From: Cryptomeria japonica | Lineage: Eukaryota; Streptophyta; Pinopsida; Cupressales; Cupressaceae | Assembly (NCBI RefSeq): GCF_030272615.1 | Contig: NC_081406.1 | Span: forward strand, 261,133,386 to 261,197,385 | Reading direction: 5' to 3' | Length of the DNA: 64,000 nt | Part shown: piece by piece, positions 35,181-45,984 of the stretch | How positions within the stretch are numbered: the first letter of the stretch is position 1 | Layout of the letters: each line of letters begins with the position of its first letter | The notes under the pieces: generated by a model | What the model was told of the DNA's origin: nothing | Database searches by the model: none | Seen by the model: only the letters and a program-made list of their open reading frames with translations | Made by a program: the position numbers and the translations under genes

Positions 35181-37050
35181 TGATGTCATGGAAATGGGGA
35201 CAAGGCAACAACAAAGTTCAATGTTAATAAGTTAGTTTCAACCATAAAAACAAAACAAAGAACTAAAAACCATTCCAAACATATCAAGAGAGATTTCAAA
35301 AAGCATGAAAGAAGTTTAACAAAATAAAAGAAAGGAGAAGAGCCTCCCTAAGATGCTTCCATGATGCCTTTTGATGCTTCTCCCTTGTTTCTCTCCTCTC
35401 CAAGTCCCAAATGAGTGTAGCTCTCAGCTTTTAGCACTAGCCATGGATGCCATATGGAGATTCAAGATGGTTGAATATGATAAGCAAATACTATGCAAGA
35501 GTAGATAGTGATGCTATGAAAAAGCTCTATGCTAATGCCAGTATAACAACAATACTCTAAAATGCTTCTTTTTTTGCTTGAGGAGAAGGGTTCTATTTAT
35601 AGAAGAAATGGGGAAATGAAGGGTTAAGATTGAATGGTTTAATCAAGGGCCAAGTTTGAAAGTTGGGGATCCATGTGCACAATTGGCACCAATAAAATGG
35701 TGACAAGTGTCAACATAGGATTGGGTTGAGAGAAGAGGTTGGAGGCATTAAAGGCCTGAGAAGACCTCATGGTTATCTAGAAGGTAAGGGTCAAGTCTAA
35801 ATTAAGATTACCCATTGGATTAAGAGTTAATCCAAGGATAAACCTTTGTGCAAATGATTAAGAGATAATCATGGTCAAAGCATTAAAGGCTTGATGAGAC
35901 CTTTGGGTTGGGTAGAGGTTGAGTCAAAACAAATGTTTTAACCATGTGGGAGGGTTTGAGGTAACCATTAATGGTTATTGGAGACTTTGGGGATTAAGTG
36001 GTTGAAGGTTGAAAGCTTTCAAAGGTTATCCAAGACTTTGAGGGTTAATTTGTTGAACACACAAAGCATTAATTGCTTTTCAAAGACTTTGGAGTCTTTG
36101 AGAAGTGACTCCAATTTGCTTAGGAATGTGACAATATTTAAGGGATGGATTTAGGCTAATTAGGAAGGGTTTAGAAGAATCTAGAAAGGGTTCAGGCATA
36201 CAAGTGGATTTTGTAGGAAAATGCAAGTGGGAGAAATTTTGGTATTTTCAATTAAAATAAAATCATTTATTTCAATTAAATGGTGTAATTTGCATTTGGA
36301 TAAATATTCAAATAAATATTAATTTATTTAAATGAGAAAAATGAAGATAAAGCATTAAAATGCTTGAAGACTTTGAGGGAAACCATTAAAGGCTTGAAGA
36401 CTTTAAGGAAAACCATTAAAGTCTTAAGAAGATTATAGACTTTAAAGCCATCAAGTTTGAAGACTTTAAAGCCATCAAGTTTGAATACTTTAAGGGAAAC
36501 CATTAAAGGTTTCAAGTGGGTGAGGATAAATAGGATTTTAAATAAATAATTTATTTAAAATAGTTGTGCAACTTGCTTTTGTAGGAAAATACAAGTGGGT
36601 GGAGGATAAAGGTGATTTTAATAAATTATTTATTTAAAATAATTGTGCAACTTGCTTTTGTAGGAAAATACAAGTGGGTGGAGGATAAAGGTGATTTAAA
36701 TAAATGATTTATTTATTTAAATGTGAGAGGTGGGATTTTGGGGGATTTAAATAAATATTAATTTATTTAAATGTGAGAGGTGGGATTTTGGGGGATTTAA
36801 ATAAATATTAATTTATTTAAATGTGAGAGAAGATTTAATTAAACAAATATGATTTATTTATTTAATTAATGGTATGAATTTGGTTAAGTGAATTAAATCA
36901 AATAAATTGAATAATTTATTTAATTAATAGGAGAAGAGGGTTAAGATGAATTAATTAAATATTAATTTAATTAATTATTAATTGATGGTTAAATAATCAA
37001 ATAAATACTAAGTATTCATTTAATTAAGTGGACAGATTTATGTGACTACA
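35181..37050 (-). repeat. 5' LTR of the Tat-like element
   Basis: On the minus strand it starts TGTAGTCACA at 37,050 and ends ATGACATCA at 35,181, about 1,870 bp. It has AT-rich hairpins near its start (36,700-37,010), a TATA-like CTATAAATAG at about 35,593-35,602, and local tandem duplications at 36,360-36,820. It is the same family as the solo LTR at 2,729-4,029. Confidence 0.82.
36360..36825. repeat. Nested short tandem duplications in the LTR
   Basis: Repeated units include GACTTTAAGGGAAACCATTA-like phrases (36,360-36,510), a phrase GTGCAACTTGCTTTTGTAGG extended to about 55 bp at about 36,566 and 36,646, and a ~50-bp unit beginning GTGAGAGGTGGGATTTTGGG at about 36,723 and 36,773. These expansions help explain why this LTR is longer than the solo LTR. 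Confidence 0.8.
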
Positions 37051-40000
37051 GGTACTATAGGTCAATATATTTATAATGATGTAAATTGTAGGTGTATAAT
37101 AAATGAGTAAAAGGAAAGGGCATGCTCTTCATCCCTTACCTTGATTAACAAAAATATACTTTTCTTGACATTGTTCTCAAAATATCATATCTTTCATAAT
37201 TAATATTTAGAAATTGTATTTATCTATATCAATTTATAGCCTCACCAAAATTTGTACATGTAAATGAATAATATTTATTATAGAAAAAAATCTTAGTAGT
37301 TATAGCATCATTATATTTATAATATTTGTTTGAAATTATTTAAATATTTTGTAAATTTTCTTTGAATATAATTAAAAAATATAATTGAATAAGAAATAAT
37401 AACGTAATGTCAGTTTTATAGTTTAATAATTTATTATATTAACAATATAACTATTATGTATTTTTACAAAAATATATTAGAATACTATAATTATATTATT
37501 GTTACAGTGTTTCAAAAAAAATGTTCTCATGAATTAAGAAAATTATGATGATGAAATAGAGGTATGTACTAGTCATTGTTGGACACTTATTAAAAATATC
37601 AACTCTAACTATATGTGTGCGCATGTGTTTTTATTTTTTCAATTCTTAATCTCTAATTTAGTTCCAAATGACTAAAAAAATATACATCAATATTGAATTT
37701 ATATTTAGATAACAACTAGAGTAAATGGAGAGAGAGATTAGCTACTTATCTAGTTTAGCATAATGGTGGTTTGAATTTTAAATTTTTTTAAATTTATTTA
37801 TACGATTTATTTAAACCATTTAAATATAAATTTATTTAGATTATTATATGATATTTTCTATTTATTTTCTTGGTTTTTTGGTTTTGTAAGTTAGGTATAT
37901 TGAAAATTTTGATTTCTCATGTTTTCTAGGTACTTTTGGCATGACATTTGAATATGAATGACAATGATACATGTAGACCTCTATGTGATGCATTGACGTC
38001 CTTAACACTGATTTTAGATTTTAATCCTAAGCTCTCTATCATATGTATTTTCCATTATTGTAATTAGAAAGACATTTTTTATCCATTTTTAGTAATTGTT
38101 ACCATTATGTTTTCTTGAAGCATTTCAGTTAGCTATTTTATTTTTTGTTTCAAAATAAATATCTTAGAAAAAGATAATAAAAATGCATCCAAGATAAAAT
38201 TAAACTATTTAATCATTCTGATATAATCTATGAGAACATTGTTGAAGGAACTTCGTTTTCCTTCATTATAGTCAATTTTTATCTTTTACAATGTAATCAA
38301 TACTTTATCATTTGATATGTTTCCCAAGGTGACTTGTATCGATCTTCAATATTATCTGGGAACCTATGTTCCCTATGAAACTTTACATTCTCACCATGAA
38401 AATGAATTGTTGTATAAGATAAATCCATATATACTCCACAAATAGGCACTTCTCATTTTTAAGATAACAATGTTCTCTGATTAGGAGTCTATTACTATAA
38501 TGCTCATCATGAAATCTTTATCTAGAGGTAGGTAGCTAGTTGGAGTTTTACTTTTCTCACCAACCCAATGACATTCACTTCTCTAGAATACATAACATTG
38601 ATACATATGTCCGCATCACTTGAGACACCTGTAGCATGCATATGCACCACTTGCTCACACACTTGTAAGTGAACTCAGAAGTGTTGCAAATTCTATCTTC
38701 AAATGGGAGCACTTACACTCCTTGAGTCATACATAACACAAGAAGGGCACAAAAAAGACACTAAAAATGCTCAAGATAAAATATAAATTTTACCAATGTC
38801 TCATAATCAACAAACATGAAATAATTAATCTTCACATTCAAGAACGCCTAATAAAAACAAGTAAGGAGGATGAGTTACCTCTTCTTATAGGGTTGGCTTA
38901 TCTAAGTGGATAATTCTTCTCTTATTTCAAAATTTGTTTAACAAAAATGAGTAAGTCCCCATCCAAGCTTGAAATAGAAGATTATATGTGTGTGACATGT
39001 CACATGTCCTTATTTAATTGGATAAGGACACATGACATCCTATGTGGCTCTCATCCACCATCTTATAAGTCATAAATGCAAGGTATGGTCTTAAATTGTG
39101 CACTCACATGAAGTGTATTCAACATGGACCATTTTCAAGGAAGAAGGGGTTGAACAAGGAATCTCTCCATGTACCTATTAATGAAATGGTCTCCCCCAAA
39201 GTCTAGATGGGTACCTTACTCATCCACCTTACCCAATACATGGCCTCGAGGATCACTTATCCTAGGTTCTCAAAAAGATAAAAATAATTAAAATATATAA
39301 TTTTGACACTTAAACAATTAAGTAGAAACAAATATAAGAAACAAATATTTGTTTTGATACTTTGAACAATTTAAATGATATATGAATGCATTCCAAGGGT
39401 ATGAAAAATCACAACAATAACATACAATTTAGGTATAGGCTCATGGATAAACATAAGACTTAATTAAGTGTACTCTCAATCAAGGAGATCGGTTCACTGG
39501 TTTTCATATGGTCAATCTCACTACTTTACCATGTGAAGTAGGATGGATTTAGGTCCTAGATAATTTTTCCATTTTTATATTGGCAACTTGTAATTACCCA
39601 CACACTTGATTGACATGTTAAATCTCATCATGAAATACATGCATATAGACAGAGGAATTTAGAGAATTGTACTATATAGGTAGTCATGAAATGAAATTAA
39701 GTCTTGGACAATATATTGTAGGTCAATCATAGATAACAATGAAATTATATGACTTCTTGTGATTGGAGAACACCAATAAACTCATTCAAATTTATCCATA
39801 TAGCTCAACTTTAAATCCGCTCCTCATGATAGTGCAGAGACTCAATAATTAAAATAATCAACATTAATTCTAATGGAACAATTAAATTGACATCTCTTTT
39901 TTTCTATACCCTATTTCAATCACAATTTCATCTAAATTCTCTTTTAAACCATCAATACGAACTTGAGACTAATTAAATATTAAATCATAATTACTTAATT

Positions 40001-41890
40001 TAATTTAAAATGACTGTTAGAAAGAAAATATCAGCTTTTCAAATGACATACATCCATTATAAAAATATAAAATAATAAAAGATATAATAATTGATAATTA
40101 TAACTTCTAGACTCTAAACAAGAGTCAATTTATACACCAACTAAATCAAATCAAATGCCACAGCTATAGTATTCAAAGTACAATGAAATCAACTCTAATT
40201 ATAATTACCATACTATTATTATTTAATTTAATTATAATTACCATACTATTATTATTTATCTATGGAGTAAAAAGAAACGAGTTTTAGTGCAATGCAGATA
40301 AGCCTGTTTCAATCTCAGAGGTTCGGCATTATCCATTTGTGAATGTCTTTGTCAAGTTGCTGAACAGAATGTCCCTTCAAATAAATGATTTCCACAGGGT
40401 ATCAAATTTTTTCCATTGTCGCGTCCAATCTTTTTATGATGCTTTTCAACGCTCAAGATAAGTATCAAAACAAAGTTTGAAGGGAAGAGGTGGTGTGATA
40501 AAAGAGGAAGGAATTCAATCAAGGACAGCACATATTTTTCTCATACAAATACCTTGGTCCACACGCTTTACTTTTGTCTACCAAGAATACAACAATTTGT
40601 CATCGTGTCAGCGTTCAACCGGATTCGATGCCCAATCCAATTTGCTTCATTTCTGTTTCGGGATAACCTACAGGACGCAGGAGTCAGGAGTCAGAGCCCA
40701 CTACAGCCAAAAATTAGGAATTTTTTATACTTTACCAGATCGCAAAGGGGAAATGTAATCATCCAATTCCTTCCGTAATCATACTATACACTCTTTTAAC
40801 TTCAGTAATTCTATCGTTAATTGACACTGTTTTAGCGATTCATTTTCACGTCAACAAACACTGTTCTGATGTCTTTGTGGTTAGGATTCGATTGTGTAAT
40901 TTTTATATGAATTGCGGAAACAATTATTGAATGTTAATATGGATTGCGGAAATTTGATAACTCTAATTTCGTACTATAATTTTATTTTTGAATTTGATTG
41001 TATGATAATTTGATTCGAAATATTGACCCAGAATCGAATTCCAAAACAATTACTGTAAAAAAAAAACTGTTTCAGAACGGTGCTGCCACGGTATAATTAG
41101 ATGGGTTACACGTAATTAAAGCTACAAAAGAAAGACTATTCCAGAGTAGGAAAAGAATGAGAGATTGATATAAACCACACGTTTCGAATAAATTTTTTTT
41201 GCCATTTCCGAAAAAGGATTAACCGACAGTCTAATATTCTTTATGCCACCTAATTATGTTATAGGTAGTAGTGGAATATGAAAGGCTTGGGGACCTGGGA
41301 AGTGTGGGTGTACAGCTAATAAAGACACGATCGCCGATGCTGATGATATATGTGAGGCATACTTGTTCACCGACTCGAAATATTATACGAAAAAAAATTG
41401 AGCATACTGTAGCTATTGAGCTCATAAGCGTGTTGACTCTTTTCATGGTTCAAGAAGAAGAAGATGACCTCTTTACCGGTACGTGCATAATATTTTTTGA
41501 AAGGATTTTAATTTGGGCAGATAGCTATGAGTGCGAGATAGGTATGACGCGTTTTGAGAGTGGTAGGAGGGATTTGAAATGGATGCAATGAAAAAGATGT
41601 GTGGTGATTGAGCAGAGAATGACAGCCGTGTTGTCGCCCACTGCCCCCAATTAAATCTTTTCATGGAATAGAAATGAAGATGAATTCGAAGAAGTAGGGA
41701 TTTGGGGTCCATTATTCCAGAGTCAATATCGGCATGTCCGCTGACGCTCACTGCACGCTGCTTTTACTGCAAAAGTGAAATGGGTCGTTGGGTTATAAAC
41801 AGCTGTTAAATGCGCCATACTAAACATTTACTAATTGATTGTTTGTTCCTCTTCAGAGTTCAGACCTGTTTATGGTGGTTGGTTGGTTAC
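37051..41890. other. AT-rich stretch without recognised gene
   Basis: No domain-bearing ORF, tRNA or LTR pair was seen. A 29-bp direct repeat (40,197-40,225 and 40,230-40,258, core AATTACCATACTATTATTAT) lies within. ORFs at 40,477-40,758 and 41,271-41,591 have no recognised motif. The GC content begins to rise toward the subtilase gene from about 41,250. Confidence 0.5.
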
Positions 41891-41899
41891 ATTCTGTCT

Positions 41900-41906
41900 T
41901 ATAAAT
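41900..41906 (+). promoter_or_regulatory. Candidate TATA box of the subtilase gene
   Basis: TATAAAT lies 154-223 bases before the candidate start codons, which would give a 5' UTR of about 120-190 bases. A second candidate, TTATAAAC, lies at about 41,792-41,799. Confidence 0.45.
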
Positions 41907-42122
41907 TGTGAGATTTGGTTGTGTCAGATTGGCGTGTGGGTAATGGAATTAGCTGGCTCGCACCGTATGTTGTGAAAACGATGCTTTTTAGAGTTGGTTT
42001 CATTTCAATCTAGGGATTCAAGAGTGGTCGTGGGTTCGAGTCCCGTCAACTTAATGAGCATTTTGATGCCGGTGGGTTTCAATAAATTGAGTGCATTGGG
42101 CTCTATGTTCTTCATTGGGAAG

Positions 42123-44501
42123 ATGGGTTGGCACGAAATGTCGAGGATGGGTTTGTTTGTTTTCGTGCTTCTGCAATTGTGGGCGGTGCAGGGATTTGGC
42201 AGCAATGAGATCAAGATCAAGACTTTTATAGTTCGTGTGGACGTGGATGCAAAACCCACAGTTTTCCCCACGCACGAGCACTGGTATAAATCCAGCGTTG
42301 CGTCTGTGAAGGGCCTAACGACCGAAGAGCTACAAGAGGAAACCCAAAATGACATGCTATTGCATGTCTACGACACTGTGTTCAGCGGGTTTTCAACCAG
42401 GCTAACGGATTCACAGGCTTCGGAGCTCGAGAAGGTGCCAGGAATACTTGCTCTGTTTCCCGACCAGGCTCGCCAGATTCAGACAACGCGATCGCCGCAG
42501 TTTTTGGGGCTCAAACCGGATGGCGGCGGGCTGTGGGCGGAATCCGACTACGGTTCCGATGTGATAATCGGGATCATGGACACGGGCATATGGCCCGAGC
42601 GACGGAGCTTCAGCGACCTGAACATTGGCCCTGTTCCAGCACGCTGGAAGGGCGTTTGTGAAACGGGCCCCGGGTTCGAGAGCTCTGCATGTAACCGCAA
42701 GCTGGTGGGTGCGAGGTTTCTCTCCAAGGGCTATGAAGCGGCAATGAGGGGCGGTTTCCTGAACGACACTGTGGAGTTCCGGTCACCTCGGGACTCCGAC
42801 GGGCATGGAACTCACACTGCATCTACGGCGGCGGGCAGGTATGTTGATCAGGCTAGCATGTTGGGCTTTGCCCGCGGTGTCGCCACTGGTGTAGCGCCGA
42901 AAGCCAGATTGGCGGCTTATAAAGTTTGCTGGGCATCGGGCTGCTATGATTCTGATATTCTCGCTGGATTTGATCGTGCTGTGGTGGATGGAGTCAATGT
43001 GATTTCGCTTTCAGTCGGTGGTGGTGTGGTTCCATATTATCTTGACAGCATTGCTCTGGGGGCTTTCGGGGCTATGCAAAGAGGAGTTTTTGTATCTGCT
43101 TCTGCGGGCAACGAGGGGCCTGGGCGTGAGACTGTTACAAACGTTGCTCCATGGATAGCAACGATTGGGGCAGGTACTCTGGATCGGGACTTTCCCGCAG
43201 ATGTTCTGTTGGGCAACGGGCAGATTATACGGGGAGTTTCTCTGTACAGTGGGAAAGGTCTGAGTCGGTCTAGATTGATTCCACTTGTTTATGCCGGTGA
43301 TGCATCGAGAATGGATGACGGCGGTGATAGTTACTCCTCGTCGTTGTGTATGGAGGGAACTCTTGATCCCAAGGTCGTTAAGGGCACAGTGGTTTTATGT
43401 GAGCGTGGGAATAATCAGCGTGTGGGTAAAGGAATGGAGGTGAGATCTGCTGGTGGGATTGGAATGATACTAACGAATAAGGCTTCTGATGGAGAGGGGC
43501 TTGTGGCGGATGCTCACGTTTTACCTGCGGCTTCTGTGGGGGCCTCTGCAGGGAACACTATTAGGCGTTACATTTTGTCGACAAGAAATGCTACGGCGAC
43601 CTTATTGTTCTACGGGACAAAATTGGGGGTAAAACCGGCACCGGTTTTGGCAGAGTTTTCTGCACGGGGGCCTAATCCTGAAACGCCTGAGATCCTGAAG
43701 CCAGACATTATAGCTCCGGGTGTCAACATTTTGGCTGCTTGGACCGGTGCCACTAGCCCCTCTGGGCTCTCATCTGACCGTAGGCGGACGGAATTCAATA
43801 TAATCTCTGGTACATCCATGGCTTGTCCTCATGTCAGTGGGCTTGCTGCTTTGCTCAAGGGGGCTCACCCGGATTGGAGCCCAGCGGCCATTAAGTCTGC
43901 TCTTATGACCACCGCTTATGTTCATGATAACAGAGCTCAGACCCTGATGGATGAATCTTCAGGGCAGGCAGCAAGCGCTGTGGATTTTGGCGCAGGTCAC
44001 GTGGATCCTCAGAGAGCTGTGGACCCAGGGCTGATTTATGATCTGACAATGGAGGACTATGTAAAGTTCTTATGCGGCCTTAATTATTCAGAGAAATCTC
44101 TCAAGGTTATAACCCATCAGCCAGTTGTGAACTGCCCTAGTCCCAAAGTCGAAGCTTGGAATCTCAACTACCCATCTTTTGCAGCAGTTTTTTATCAGAG
44201 CATCTCTTCTTCAAATCTGGCCACCGTGTTCGTGAGAACAGTCACGAATGTGGGCCCGGCCCTCTCGACGTATACTGCTAAGGTGGTGTCCCCACTCAAT
44301 GGGGTCCAAATAAGCGTCCAGCCAAGCATCCTGCGCTTCACAAAAGCAAAGGAGAAGCTCAGCTACACGGTGACTGTGAGAGCCGAACCAGTAAAACTAG
44401 ATCCGGGTACTTCAAATACTGTTTCTGCTCTGCTGACGTGGGCAGATGGGACACATTCTGTACAAAGCCCAATAGTTGTAATCAGGAAGGAGCCTTATTA
44501 A
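42123..44501 (+). CDS. Subtilisin-like serine protease (subtilase, SBT1-like)
   Basis: A secreted plant subtilase that cleaves proteins in the cell wall or apoplast. From ATG 42,123 it has 792 residues: signal peptide (hydrophobic GLFVFVLLQLWAV, about 1-24), I9 propeptide (about 34-118), and S8 catalytic domain from TTRSPQFLGL. The catalytic set is complete: Asp153 (IMDTGIWPE), His228 (DGHGTHTAST), Asn330 (SAGNEGP) and Ser565 (GTSMACPHVSG). A PA-domain insertion spans about 380-485, and an Fn3-like C-terminal domain starts at NYPSFAAV. Three NxS/T sites are seen (214, 489, 654). The open frame begins earlier with TTG, which is not a plausible plant start. In-frame ATGs at 42,054, 42,066 and 42,105 would give an unusually long leader, so 42,123 is preferred, with 42,138 or 42,147 possible. 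It is intronless and GC-richer than its surroundings. The SBT1 subgroup is an inference from the motifs. Confidence 0.95.
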   Translation: MGWHEMSRMGLFVFVLLQLWAVQGFGSNEIKIKTFIVRVDVDAKPTVFPTHEHWYKSSVASVKGLTTEELQEETQNDMLLHVYDTVFSGFSTRLTDSQASELEKVPGILALFPDQARQIQTTRSPQFLGLKPDGGGLWAESDYGSDVIIGIMDTGIWPERRSFSDLNIGPVPARWKGVCETGPGFESSACNRKLVGARFLSKGYEAAMRGGFLNDTVEFRSPRDSDGHGTHTASTAAGRYVDQASMLGFARGVATGVAPKARLAAYKVCWASGCYDSDILAGFDRAVVDGVNVISLSVGGGVVPYYLDSIALGAFGAMQRGVFVSASAGNEGPGRETVTNVAPWIATIGAGTLDRDFPADVLLGNGQIIRGVSLYSGKGLSRSRLIPLVYAGDASRMDDGGDSYSSSLCMEGTLDPKVVKGTVVLCERGNNQRVGKGMEVRSAGGIGMILTNKASDGEGLVADAHVLPAASVGASAGNTIRRYILSTRNATATLLFYGTKLGVKPAPVLAEFSARGPNPETPEILKPDIIAPGVNILAAWTGATSPSGLSSDRRRTEFNIISGTSMACPHVSGLAALLKGAHPDWSPAAIKSALMTTAYVHDNRAQTLMDESSGQAASAVDFGAGHVDPQRAVDPGLIYDLTMEDYVKFLCGLNYSEKSLKVITHQPVVNCPSPKVEAWNLNYPSFAAVFYQSISSSNLATVFVRTVTNVGPALSTYTAKVVSPLNGVQISVQPSILRFTKAKEKLSYTVTVRAEPVKLDPGTSNTVSALLTWADGTHSVQSPIVVIRKEPY

Positions 44502-45087
44502 AGTCTGTTTACAAGTTTAGCTTTCTGAATTCTTGGCTGAGATGATTTTGTATTATTTTATCGCAACGTGCAAGTGCCAAGGACAAGTTATATATATAAT
44601 ATATATATATATACACTTCCATGTGAATTGGGATTGTTTTTTTCTTGGGTATGGGAAAGACCCGGTATTGTGAATGGAAATATCGGTGGCTGGTTGTATA
44701 CAGAAGTTCCCCACTTCCAAGTTTTGGTTTTTCAGATTAGTACAAGTATTATACAAATGATAATTAGTTCTATACTATATAATTGCTTGAATGCCCTCTT
44801 GATCTTACATAAAATCAAGTCTGCTTTTTGCTAAAATGAATGTGGAACAACAAACAGCGTACAGTACAAATTCTGAAAAGGTTTGGTGGTCAGATCTCCT
44901 TCTGACAGATCTGAAGGTTGGGAGGGAGATGATGATGATAGCTGTAAGAGACAAATATCACTACATCACGTTTGTAACAAACTGAGCGTGTGACAGTATT
45001 TGATTTCATAATCACACTTCTCTCGCCAGTCTGCACGCCTAACGTACGTTAAGCTGGTGACGAAATGACAACGGTTTAAGTCTCTGT
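44502..45087. other. 3' flank of the subtilase gene
   Basis: Contains an (AT)n-like run at about 44,589-44,613 and no canonical AATAAA close to the stop. No further gene is seen. Confidence 0.5.
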
Positions 45088-45402
45088 CAGTATAATACGA
45101 TCGAAAATTTATTTAAATTAATGAAATAAAGGAGGAAAATTTAGACAAGTTTCTACAACACTATATGTAATTATTTAGATAGTACTGATGTGCCATATTA
45201 ACTATTGACTGACATAGCACAGTATAATACGACCGAAAATTTATTTTAATCAATGAAATAAAGGAGGGAAATTTAGACAAGTTTCTACAGTACTATATAT
45301 AATTAAGAAGATAGTACTGATGTGCCATTTTAACTATTGAGTACTATATATAATTAAGAAGATAGTACTGATGTGCCATTTTAACTATTGTCTCACATAG
45401 CA
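45088..45402. repeat. Tandem duplication, 132-bp unit plus 51-bp sub-duplication
   Basis: Copy 1 starts at 45,088 and copy 2 at 45,220, both with CAGTATAATACGA(T/C)CGAAAA. Inside copy 2 the part from GTACTATATATAATTAAGAA (45,290) is repeated at 45,341. All end in a CATAGCA phrase. High identity suggests recent origin. Confidence 0.88.
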
Positions 45403-45984
45403 ATGCAATGGCTTTAAATTACTCTCAGAAGTTAAGAAAGTATTGTCTAAAAGAGGCTCAAATTTCCTCAGTTCTTCTCGAGGGGACGGTGTACGTGCGC
45501 TCCAAGATCTGCGGAACGCACTCCAAAAACCATGGAGTGAATCTGCAGCTTACACGCATGGGAATTTGGTTCCCTTTTGTGAATGAGTGAAAATAATTTT
45601 ACTGAATGAATGCCTGGTGCCTCGTGTTTTATTCTCTGTCAAAGGTTTATTTTTTTCATTATCTACACATTAAATATGGGTTCTCGAAAAGTTAAGGAAG
45701 CGTGTATTGTGGGTTAGCATCTAATAAAATAAATAATCAAATCATTTATTGGCACCGCCATTCTTTTATTCGGCCTAGGCACCGACATTTATTGTATATC
45801 TATATTAATGGGATGGATAATCTCGTGGAAACAAACGTTTAAATAAAGGTCGATTAGATTAATATTATTTAAGCAACTAATCAATTTAAATTAAAGAGTT
45901 GGGATTGGGTACCAAATTGTGGGATGCAAACAGATATGAGAATTCATGATATTGGAAATTAATTTGTCATTATATGAGTATTTT
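45403..45984. other. Stretch without recognised gene
   Basis: A locally GC-richer patch at 45,475-45,560 lies in a 60-codon frame without known motif. Otherwise AT-rich. Confidence 0.4.

Larger units (their letters stand above)
23820..37050 (-). mobile_element. Tat-like Ty3/gypsy element or chimera with antisense PMD gene
   Basis: Read on the minus strand the order is: LTR (37,050-35,181), primer site, about 3.2-kb leader, gag (31,982-29,833), protease (29,410-29,044), linker, integrase C-terminus (28,110-27,847), antisense PMD gene region (26,285-24,936 on plus), polypurine tract (24,608-24,593) and LTR (24,592-23,820). This order, the gag zinc motif and the antisense gene between pol and the 3' LTR match the Tat/Ogre group. 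RT, RNase H and the integrase core are missing. The two LTRs differ in length and most of their sequence, and flanks do not match (TGAAA and GGTAC), so this may be a recombinant of two related elements. Confidence 0.72.

Noticed and set aside
36324..36515. ORF of repeated FKVFKLDG-like units
   Set aside because: Produced by short tandem duplications inside the LTR.
40477..40758. 93-codon ORF upstream of the subtilase
   Set aside because: No recognised domain and an overlapping alternative frame of similar length; likely chance.
41990..42055. tRNA gene before the subtilase
   Set aside because: Only the T-arm/B-box part is convincing; spacing and D and anticodon arms do not fit a full tRNA.
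42005..43819. Antisense ORFs within the subtilase
   Set aside because: Shadows of a GC-rich real gene.
45408..45590. 60-codon ORF in a GC-richer patch
   Set aside because: Overlaps the end of a tandem duplication and has no recognisable motif.
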